The notes under the pieces: generated by a model
Database searches by the model: none
What the model was told of the DNA's origin: nothing
Seen by the model: only the letters and a program-made list of their open reading frames with translations
Assembly: GCA_947427985.1 (NCBI GenBank)
Contig: CANEKB010000057.1
Span: 1-6,993 of the forward strand
Direction of reading: 5' to 3'
DNA: 6,993 nucleotides
Source of the DNA: an uncultured Candidatus Saccharibacteria bacterium
GTDB taxonomy: Bacteria > Patescibacteriota > Saccharimonadia > Saccharimonadales > Saccharimonadaceae
Program-made: the position numbers and the translations under genes
Part shown: one piece after another, positions 1 to 4,704 of the stretch
Position numbering within the stretch: the stretch's first letter is position 1
Layout: every line of letters begins with the position of its first letter

Positions 1-1
1 C

Positions 2-484
2 GAAATTCACGAAGCGGAGACTGGCGCTATACTCGGTTATCATGACGGAGCAATTTTATATACCGTAGGGCAGCGTCACGGTCTTTATCTTGGCGGTGGT
101 TTGCCTTATTATGTCGTACGCAAAGACTTGGCTCAGAACATTGTCTATGTTTCAAAAAATCTTAATGCTGAAGATCTCTGGGCGACCGAGTTGCGACTAG
201 AGGATTTGCATTTGCGAAATGGCTTAGCGACCGAAGATTTAGTAAAAATACCCAACCTCCAGGTGCGCCTGCGTCACCGTGCCCCATTGATTAATGTGAA
301 TGCTGAAGTAGTATCTTCTTTGAAGGGACCCAGAGTTACGACGCGCTCCGAGAAGGAGGATACGGTCTTAGTAGAGGGGCTAGTTATAAAGTTCGGTGGT
401 GCCGTGAAGCGCCCGGCGGCCGGTCAATCCGCCGTCCTCTACTCTGGTGAAGTCTGTCTGGGTGGCGGAATCGTTGCGGAATAG
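2..484 (+). CDS. mnmA: tRNA-specific 2-thiouridylase MnmA, C-terminal part (5' end outside window)
   Basis: MnmA thiolates U34 of the tRNAs for Glu, Gln and Lys, using ATP and a sulfur relay in the cytoplasm. The reading frame is already open at base 2 and gives 160 residues, roughly the last 45% of a usual ~360-aa enzyme. Seen in order: the 'YTVGQRHGL' block (residues ~20-28 of the fragment), 'PYYVVRKDLAQNIVYV' (the family has PWYVV.KD...N.V.V), and a C-terminal beta-barrel ending in 'GQSAVLYSGEVCLGGGI', an almost exact match to the family's closing signature. The ATP-binding P-loop and both catalytic cysteines lie upstream and cannot be checked. It stops with TAG at 482-484. I see no convincing terminator before the next promoter begins 24 bases later, so read-through into the next gene is possible. 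Identification is secure; start and intactness are unknown. Confidence 0.95.
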   Translation, partial: EIHEAETGAILGYHDGAILYTVGQRHGLYLGGGLPYYVVRKDLAQNIVYVSKNLNAEDLWATELRLEDLHLRNGLATEDLVKIPNLQVRLRHRAPLINVNAEVVSSLKGPRVTTRSEKEDTVLVEGLVIKFGGAVKRPAAGQSAVLYSGEVCLGGGIVAE

Positions 485-507
485 AAGCCTCAGGTCTAAA
501 TATGATA

Positions 508-536
508 TTGACTTTTTAGCAAATCTATGCTAATAT
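508..536 (+). promoter_or_regulatory. Sigma70-type promoter of the 119-aa lipoprotein gene
   Basis: The -35 TTGACT (508-513) and -10 TAATAT (531-536) are separated by exactly 17 bases, and TATGC (526-530) directly precedes the -10, giving an extended -10. Predicted transcription start is about G543. This is among the strongest promoters in the window. Confidence 0.85.
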
Positions 537-542
537 AGAATT

Positions 543-563
543 GGCTCGTCTTTTTGACGGGTC
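543..563 (+). promoter_or_regulatory. 5'-terminal stem-loop in the leader of the 119-aa gene
   Basis: GGCTCGTC (543-550) pairs with GACGGGTC (556-563) around a TTTTT loop, giving 8 base pairs with two G-U wobbles. It begins at the predicted first transcribed base, so it would form the very 5' end of the mRNA. A run of A rather than T follows, so it is unlikely to be the mnmA terminator. A role in mRNA stability is inferred. Confidence 0.5.
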
Positions 564-592
564 AAAATTTAGTACCTTCAGGAGGTTAAAAC

Positions 593-952
593 ATGAACAC
601 ACAAACTAAGAATACCCGCGCTACTGCCCTCTCCCGTCCTCGCTTTTCCATCCTGCAGGTAGCTATCGCCGCCCTGCTTCTGACCGTCGCTATGATCGGC
701 GGCTGCAGGCTAAACCGTAGCTACTCCACTGCATCCCAAGCTGTGTTTCCAGCAACGAGCTACACTCTGTCCGACTCCATCATGGCCGACACCGGCCGTT
801 ACGCCTGGATCGTTAACCCCATGCGCGCAGTCTGCGCTGAGTGGGAAAGTGACAGCAGCCGCTACGCTTGGCTGGCCGACCCGCTCAAGGAAGGCGGCCT
901 GACGCCGTCCGACGTTCTGGGTTTCTGCGAACGCCTGGCGAACGCAGAATAG
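593..952 (+). CDS. Small putative lipoprotein of unknown function with internal RYAW duplication
   Basis: I do not recognise a family for this 119-residue protein. The start is well supported: AGGAGGT (580-586) lies 6 bases before the ATG, below a strong promoter. The N-terminus is basic (residues 1-19), followed by a hydrophobic stretch (20-35) ending in 'MIGGC', a plausible lipobox with Cys38 as the lipidated residue; a single-pass anchor is the alternative. The exported part has a short duplication: 'DTGRYAWIVNPMR' (66-78) and 'DSSRYAWLADPLK' (87-99). Two more cysteines (81 and 112) could form a disulfide. The C-terminus (100-119) looks like a short amphipathic helix. Codons are strongly biased to C or G at the third position, unlike mnmA and alaS. 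It stops with TAG and a strong terminator follows. That it is a real, well-expressed exported protein is likely; its role is unknown. Confidence 0.8.
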   Translation: MNTQTKNTRATALSRPRFSILQVAIAALLLTVAMIGGCRLNRSYSTASQAVFPATSYTLSDSIMADTGRYAWIVNPMRAVCAEWESDSSRYAWLADPLKEGGLTPSDVLGFCERLANAE

Positions 953-987
953 CTATATGAGGCATCAAACCTTCTCAAATCAACACA

Positions 988-1015
988 AAGGCCCCGCAAG
1001 GGGCCTTACCTTTTG
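988..1015 (+). terminator. Rho-independent terminator of the 119-aa gene
   Basis: AAGGCCCC (988-995) and GGGGCCTT (1000-1007) form a perfect 8-bp stem closed by a GCAA tetraloop of the GNRA type, followed by ACCTTTTG. It lies 35 bases after the stop codon. Confidence 0.85.
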
Positions 1016-1047
1016 TAAAAATGGCCGCTCCATATAGGGGCGGCCAT
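1016..1047 (-). terminator. Rho-independent terminator of apt
   Basis: On the minus strand an 11-bp stem (arms 1037-1047 and 1021-1031, one G-U pair, five-base loop) is followed by TTTTT (reverse complement of 1017-1021). It starts 18 bases after the apt stop. With the neighbouring terminator it insulates the two convergent genes. Confidence 0.85.
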
Positions 1048-1065
1048 AGTTAAAGCGGAAGGGAA

Positions 1066-1632
1066 TCAGTATTGCAGCACGGAACACAGCTTGTAGCCGG
1101 CAGTTTCCAGTCGCTTGCGCCCGCCCAGCTCGGTCAGCTCGATCAGGGTCGCAATCTCCAGTACGATGCCGCCCTGGTCCTCAATCATCTTGGCCGTGGC
1201 CTCCAGCGTACCGCCGGTCGCGATCAGGTCGTCGACGATGATGACGCGGTCGCCTTGCTTGATCAGGCCATTCTGAAGCTCCAGGGTATCGTTGCCGTAC
1301 TCATTACCGTAGTTCACGGTAGAGGTGGAACCAGGCGTCCGACCGGGTTTACGCACTGGGACGAACCCCAGGTTGTTGTAACTGGCGATCGCCGGGCCAA
1401 ACAGAAAACCGCGCGCTTCTGTGCTCACGATCAGGTCGGCTTCGTCCTCGGCGCTATAGCTTCGACCCAGTCCTTCGTCGATCAGTACGACCAGGTCATC
1501 CATGGCGTTGCCAAAGGCATTACTATCTGCCAGCAGCGGCAGAATATCATAGAACCTCTTGACGCCCTTAAACTCGCAAATGCGAATCCTCTCCGCCCAG
1601 TTAGGTCTCTTTGTGCTGGTATGATTGCTCAT
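1066..1632 (-). CDS. apt: Adenine phosphoribosyltransferase
   Basis: Apt converts adenine plus PRPP to AMP and pyrophosphate in the cytoplasm; this is purine salvage, important where de novo synthesis is missing. At 188 residues it is close to the E. coli length (183). Visible signatures: 'KGVKRFYDI' near the N-terminus (22-30), 'TEARGFLFG' (71-79), 'VPVRKPGRTPG' (91-101), the flexible-loop 'YGNEYGNDTLEL' (108-119), and the PRPP-binding loop 'VIIVDDLIATGGT' (130-142) with the paired acidic residues D134 and D135. The ATG is the first after an in-frame TGA nine bases upstream; the ribosome site is poor (GAAGG about 13 bases away). It is the only gene here that ends in TGA, which shows UGA is a stop in this organism. 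Codons are rich in third-position G and C. Transcribed alone from its own promoter, convergent with the 119-aa gene. Identification is secure. Confidence 0.95.
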   Translation of the reverse strand: MSNHTSTKRPNWAERIRICEFKGVKRFYDILPLLADSNAFGNAMDDLVVLIDEGLGRSYSAEDEADLIVSTEARGFLFGPAIASYNNLGFVPVRKPGRTPGSTSTVNYGNEYGNDTLELQNGLIKQGDRVIIVDDLIATGGTLEATAKMIEDQGGIVLEIATLIELTELGGRKRLETAGYKLCSVLQY

Positions 1633-1661
1633 ACATCTTCACATCCCTTCAAAGTTACTCT

Positions 1662-1708
1662 CCCTCGCTAGACTATAGCAAAATACCACTAGTAGACCTT
1701 AGCGAGAG
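1662..1708 (-). promoter_or_regulatory. Stem-loop in the 5' leader of apt
   Basis: In the minus-strand transcript, bases 1708-1700 pair with 1670-1662 (core CTCGCTA/TAGCGAG, extended by one wobble and one C-G pair), enclosing about 29 bases that include the palindrome ACTAGT. The predicted transcript starts at 1711, so the stem begins a few bases from the 5' end. I do not recognise a known purine riboswitch fold. It could stabilise the mRNA or regulate it. Confidence 0.4.
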
Positions 1709-1717
1709 GGTATTATC

Positions 1718-1747
1718 AGATTAGCATGTATCTTCTTTTTTTGTCAA
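1718..1747 (-). promoter_or_regulatory. Promoter of apt
   Basis: On the minus strand there is a perfect -35 TTGACA (1742-1747), an 18-base spacer, and -10 TAATCT (1718-1723) preceded by CATGC. The predicted start is about 1711, giving a 79-base leader. Confidence 0.8.
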
Positions 1748-1787
1748 TAACGTAAGCATTTCGAGTAAGGTTGAGTCTCGTGAAGAC

Positions 1788-1813
1788 AAAAAATGGGCCC
1801 CAAAATGGGGCCC
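1788..1813 (-). terminator. Rho-independent terminator of the 203-aa secreted-protein gene
   Basis: On the minus strand GGGCCCC and GGGGCCC (1807-1813 and 1795-1801) make a perfect 7-bp G/C stem with an ATTTT loop, followed by A and six T (reverse complement of 1788-1794). It lies about 92 bases beyond the stop, leaving a moderately long 3' untranslated region in which I see nothing else convincing. Confidence 0.8.
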
Positions 1814-1905
1814 TGGCGTCACCTACTTTCTAAGAAAGGTTTTGTCTAGTTGATTTGTACCTGGCTACGCAGCTGAATGCTAATCTTATAGCGTTAGGTT
1901 GAGCC

Positions 1906-2517
1906 CTAAATGGGCAACGCGTCGTCGCTGGGGGCGGGAATCGTCATGTCGACGGTGAAACCGTCCAGCTGAGCGATCAGGTCATCGTAATCCGCCGGAG
2001 CCAAGTCTTTCAGCTCGGTGTAGATTGCTGACAACTCGTCGGCGCTATAGAGCCGAGCCAACGCGTCGGCCCCCTCCTCGCCATATTCGGCCGCCAGCCG
2101 TCTAGCCAAGTCGAGGAAACGGTAGTACCGCGTGCTGATGCCGCAAGGGATATTGATGTTGCTTACCCAAAGGCTACCGTCCGAATCGTAATACGTCGGG
2201 CAAACCCTGTTTGCGATGAAGACGATCTTCGTGACGTCTGCCAGCTTGATGGACGCGTGGAACGCGCCGTTGTGATAGCCGTCGGAGACGGTCTCGAAGC
2301 GAACCTGCTCTGCCAGCCAGTTGCGCTGCTCGCCGATCGCGGGGTCCTCATCGGTGCCGACAGGGGCGTCGGGCCTAATGTCGTGCCTAATGAGCGTGGA
2401 CTCCGTGGTCTCGGGTCTGAGCAGAAAATCATCCGGCGCCTCGGCGGCGGATGCGGTGCAGACCAGAGCCATAGTCATCAGAGCCATCAGGATCATGCTG
2501 GTAAGGAACTTTTTCAT
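1906..2517 (-). CDS. Secreted protein of unknown function with N-terminal signal peptide
   Basis: No family recognised. The frame is open for another 35 codons upstream, but I place the start at the ATG at 2517: it begins a textbook signal peptide (MKK, then hydrophobic LTSMILMALMTMALVC, then TASAAEA with probable cleavage after residue 24 or 25), GAGGT sits 7 bases before it, and the promoter lies inside the extension. The mature part is about 178 residues and acidic. Residues 28-60 look like an extended linker rich in D, P and T. A folded core follows (about 65-130), with 'DGYHNGAFHASIKLADVTKIVFIA', 'YYDSDGSLWVSNINI' and two cysteines (106 and 125) that could pair. The rest (130-185) is a helical region with YYRFLDLARRLAAEYGEEG. 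No transmembrane anchor or sortase motif is seen at the C-terminus, so release or surface association is likely. Codons are C/G-ending. It stops with TAG. A real exported protein is likely; its function is unknown. Confidence 0.8.
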   Translation of the reverse strand: MKKFLTSMILMALMTMALVCTASAAEAPDDFLLRPETTESTLIRHDIRPDAPVGTDEDPAIGEQRNWLAEQVRFETVSDGYHNGAFHASIKLADVTKIVFIANRVCPTYYDSDGSLWVSNINIPCGISTRYYRFLDLARRLAAEYGEEGADALARLYSADELSAIYTELKDLAPADYDDLIAQLDGFTVDMTIPAPSDDALPI

Positions 2518-2566
2518 GTTTTCAACCTCGCCTTTCTTCGAACAATAGTGGAAGGAACAAGGCTTA

Positions 2567-2580
2567 GCGGTATTAACCGC
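2567..2580 (-). promoter_or_regulatory. Short inverted repeat just after the start of the secreted-protein transcript
   Basis: GCGGT-TAAT-ACCGC on the minus strand gives a perfect 5-bp hairpin that begins about 7 bases into the predicted transcript. It could be a 5' stem-loop or a palindromic operator next to the promoter; the sequence alone does not decide. Confidence 0.35.
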
Positions 2581-2593
2581 CTCACCTTCTTTC

Positions 2594-2622
2594 ATTGTAG
2601 CACACAAATTAAAAAATGTCAA
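2594..2622 (-). promoter_or_regulatory. Promoter of the 203-aa secreted-protein gene
   Basis: On the minus strand a perfect -35 TTGACA (2617-2622) is followed by a 17-base spacer and -10 TACAAT (2594-2599), with TGTGC directly before the -10. This is the closest to consensus of all promoters in the window. The predicted start is about 2587, with a leader of about 70 bases. Confidence 0.88.
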
Positions 2623-2733
2623 TACTATTTATGGTTTTTGTATATAAAATCAACTCCCATTCCATAAAACTAGGCAAATATAGCACTATAGCAGCATTAC
2701 TTGGGCTAGTCTTTCTCTATACAGCGGTATTTA

Positions 2734-2744
2734 TATGCTATAAT
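2734..2744 (+). promoter_or_regulatory. Extended -10 promoter of alaS (leaderless)
   Basis: TATGC (2734-2738) followed by a perfect TATAAT (2739-2744). No good -35 lies at the usual distance; TATACA at 2718-2723 has a spacer of only 15. The last -10 base is 7 positions before the A of the alaS ATG, so transcription should start at or next to the start codon. Confidence 0.8.
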
Positions 2745-2750
2745 ATCTCT

Positions 2751-4652
2751 ATGAACGCAAACGAAATTCGCCAAAAATTCTTAGATTTCCAAGTTAAGCA
2801 TGGACATAAAGTCATTCCGCCGGCTCCGCTCGTACTCGAGAACGACCCGACGACGCTTTTTACCGGCTCGGGTATGCAGCCACTTTTGCCATATCTGCTA
2901 GGCCAGCCGCATCCGGAAGGCACTCGTCTGACCGATTCTCAGCCTTCGATGCGTCTTCAGGATATTGAAGACGTTGGCGATCCGCGTCACACTACAGTCT
3001 TCGAAATGCTGGGTAACTGGTCGTTAGGCGATTATTTTAAAAAAGAGCAGATTGAGAATTATTTTGAGTTTTTGACTAAAGAAATCGGTCTCGACCCGGA
3101 GCGAATTTACGTTACTTGTTTTATTGGTAATGAGAAATATGGTATCCCGAAAGATACCGAGGCGGCCGAAATCTGGCAGGAAGTCTTCAAAAAGGCCGGC
3201 GTTGAGGCAAAAATTGCTGAAATCGGTTCGGCCAAGATTGGCGACGAACGGGGAATTGAACCTGGTGAGCGTATTTTCTTCTACGATGACAAAGAGAACT
3301 GGTGGAGCCGTGGTGGCGGCATCGAGACGACCCCGTTAGGTGATCCGTGTGGTCCGGACTCGGAGGTTTTCTACGATTTCGGTGAAGATAAACAGGATGT
3401 TGAAAAATATGGTAAATCACATCCGGCTTCGGACGGTGCGCGCTTCATGGAAATCGGTAACCAAGTCTTTATGCAGTATAAGCGCAATGAGGATGGAACC
3501 TTTACTGAGCTTGAGCACAAAAATGTTGACTTTGGTGGCGGATTAGAGCGCCTTGCGGCGGCGGCAATGGGGAGCTTCGATGTCTTTAAAATTTCGCTGA
3601 TGGCGCCAATTATCGAGAAACTTGAGGAGCTCTCGCATAAAAAATATGATAATAATACCGACGAAATGCGGATTATTGCTGACCATTTGCGCGGAGCCTA
3701 TCTGCTTGCGGCGCAGGGCCTTGTTCCTTCGAACAAGGCGCAGGGCTACGCCCTGCGACGGCTCGTTCGACGAGCCGTCCTGCGCGCGCTTGATCTTGGT
3801 ATTGGCCAAGAATTTCTTGCTGAGATTATTCCAGTAATCGCCGAGAATTATACTGAGCTTTCGGATGATATTCTACCGAACCGTAAGAACGTGCTCGAAG
3901 TCCTCACTCAGGAGGAAAACGCCTTCCGTAAGACCATCACTAAAGGTGTCAAAGAGCTGCAGAAAATGGCTAAAGAAGATAAAACTATTGATGGTAGGGA
4001 ACTCTTCAAGCTTCAGGATACTTACGGCTTCCCGCTTGAGCTTAGTGTTGAAGAGGTTTATAAGATGGGGCTTGATCTCTCGAAAAACTATCGAGACGAA
4101 TTTGAAGCAGCCCTAAATGAGCAACGTGAGCGTAGTAAAACTGCTTCAAAGGGCATGTTCAAGGGTGGCCTCTCCGACACTAGCGACCAGACCGTGAAAT
4201 ACCACACTGCTTGCCACCTTCTTCTTGCCGCCTTGCAACAGGAGATTGACCCATCAATCGAACAGAAGGGCTCCAATCTTACTCCAGAGCGTTTGCGCTT
4301 TGATTTTAATATTGACCACAAACTGGCACCGGAAGAACTTGCTAAAGTCGAGGCGCGTGTCAACCAGTGGATCGAGGCCGACTTACCAGTAGTTTATGCC
4401 GAATACGATAAAGATTATGCTTTTGATGATTTGCGTGCACATGGTAGTTTCCGTGACCGCTATCCAGACCGAGTGACGGTTTATGCGATTGGTAAGGGTG
4501 GAGAAACGCCAGAAAACCTACAAGAAGTTATCTCGATGGAAATTTGTGGCGGTCCGCACGTCGAGCATACTGGCGTCCTCGGAAAGTTCAAAATCACGAA
4601 AGAAGAATCATCGTCCGCTGGCGTACGTCGAGTAAAGGCGGTACTAGAATAG
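2751..4652 (+). CDS. alaS: Alanyl-tRNA synthetase, short form without the C-Ala domain
   Basis: This cytoplasmic class II enzyme charges tRNA-Ala with alanine. The protein is 633 residues, against about 860-880 for most bacteria. Domains in order: catalytic core (1-~250) with motif 2 around 'RHTTVFEMLGNWSLGDYF' (79-96) and motif 3 'GGGLERLA' (262-269); the tRNA-recognition region, including 'PSNKAQGYALRRLVRRA' (326-342) and 'LQDTYGFPLEL' (421-431); then the editing domain, with zinc-binding H485 and H489 (HTACH) and C599 and H603 (CGGPH). It ends at 'SSSAGVRRVKAVLE' with no C-Ala domain. The frame runs 45 codons further upstream, but that extension crosses the promoter and is not family sequence; 'MNANEIRQKFLDFQ' is the expected N-terminus. 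No ribosome site exists because the transcript appears to be leaderless. It stops with TAG, 19 bases before a terminator stem. A cluster of perfect inverted repeats occupies codons ~323-343. Confidence 0.97.
   Translation: MNANEIRQKFLDFQVKHGHKVIPPAPLVLENDPTTLFTGSGMQPLLPYLLGQPHPEGTRLTDSQPSMRLQDIEDVGDPRHTTVFEMLGNWSLGDYFKKEQIENYFEFLTKEIGLDPERIYVTCFIGNEKYGIPKDTEAAEIWQEVFKKAGVEAKIAEIGSAKIGDERGIEPGERIFFYDDKENWWSRGGGIETTPLGDPCGPDSEVFYDFGEDKQDVEKYGKSHPASDGARFMEIGNQVFMQYKRNEDGTFTELEHKNVDFGGGLERLAAAAMGSFDVFKISLMAPIIEKLEELSHKKYDNNTDEMRIIADHLRGAYLLAAQGLVPSNKAQGYALRRLVRRAVLRALDLGIGQEFLAEIIPVIAENYTELSDDILPNRKNVLEVLTQEENAFRKTITKGVKELQKMAKEDKTIDGRELFKLQDTYGFPLELSVEEVYKMGLDLSKNYRDEFEAALNEQRERSKTASKGMFKGGLSDTSDQTVKYHTACHLLLAALQQEIDPSIEQKGSNLTPERLRFDFNIDHKLAPEELAKVEARVNQWIEADLPVVYAEYDKDYAFDDLRAHGSFRDRYPDRVTVYAIGKGGETPENLQEVISMEICGGPHVEHTGVLGKFKITKEESSSAGVRRVKAVLE
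3710..3779 (+). repeat. Three abutting perfect inverted repeats inside alaS
   Basis: Hairpin A: GCCTTGTTC (3718-3726) with GAACAAGGC (3731-3739), 9 bp, loop CTTC. Hairpin B: CGCAGGGC (3739-3746) with GCCCTGCG (3750-3757), 8 bp, loop TAC. Hairpin C: GACGGCTCGT (3757-3766) with ACGAGCCGTC (3770-3779), 10 bp, loop TCG. All are perfect, and each shares one base with the next. GGCGCAGGGC also occurs twice as a direct repeat (3710-3719 and 3737-3746). The stretch encodes the conserved NKAQGYALRRLVRRAV segment, so the structure is carried on synonymous codon choice. Confidence 0.85.
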
Positions 4653-4662
4653 AATTTATACC

Positions 4663-4696
4663 AAAAAGAATAAGCCGCCCTCACTGGGGCGGCTTT
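4663..4696. terminator. Bidirectional terminator between alaS and the convergent gene
   Basis: AAGCCGCCC (4672-4680) and GGGCGGCTT (4687-4695) form a perfect 9-bp stem with a TCACTG loop. On the plus strand the tail is short (three T, the last two of the stem plus 4696). On the minus strand it is followed by ATTCTTTTT, a better U-rich tail. It lies 19 bases after the alaS stop and 9 bases after the stop of the minus-strand gene, so both probably use it. Confidence 0.8.
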
Positions 4697-4704
4697 CACG
4701 ACTG

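Noticed and set aside
543..563. Terminator of mnmA
   Set aside because: The hairpin is followed by AAAATTT rather than a T run and lies downstream of a strong promoter, so it fits a leader stem-loop better.
1072..1671. 199-codon open frame on the plus strand
   Set aside because: It lies antisense over the whole of apt, which is certain by its motifs; it is a shadow of its codon bias and has no promoter or ribosome site.
1662..1708. Purine riboswitch upstream of apt
   Set aside because: The conserved three-way junction and loop sequences of purine riboswitches are not present.
2518..2622. 35-codon upstream extension of the secreted-protein frame
   Set aside because: It begins inside the -35 element, and the ATG at 2517 has a ribosome site and begins a proper signal peptide.
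2616..2750. In-frame 45-codon N-terminal extension of alaS
   Set aside because: It contains the alaS promoter, overlaps the divergent promoter, has no ribosome site and is hydrophobic sequence foreign to the family; the family N-terminus starts at 2751.
3710..3779. CRISPR repeats or a mobile-element end
   Set aside because: The hairpins differ from each other, have no spacers and lie in an uninterrupted conserved coding frame.
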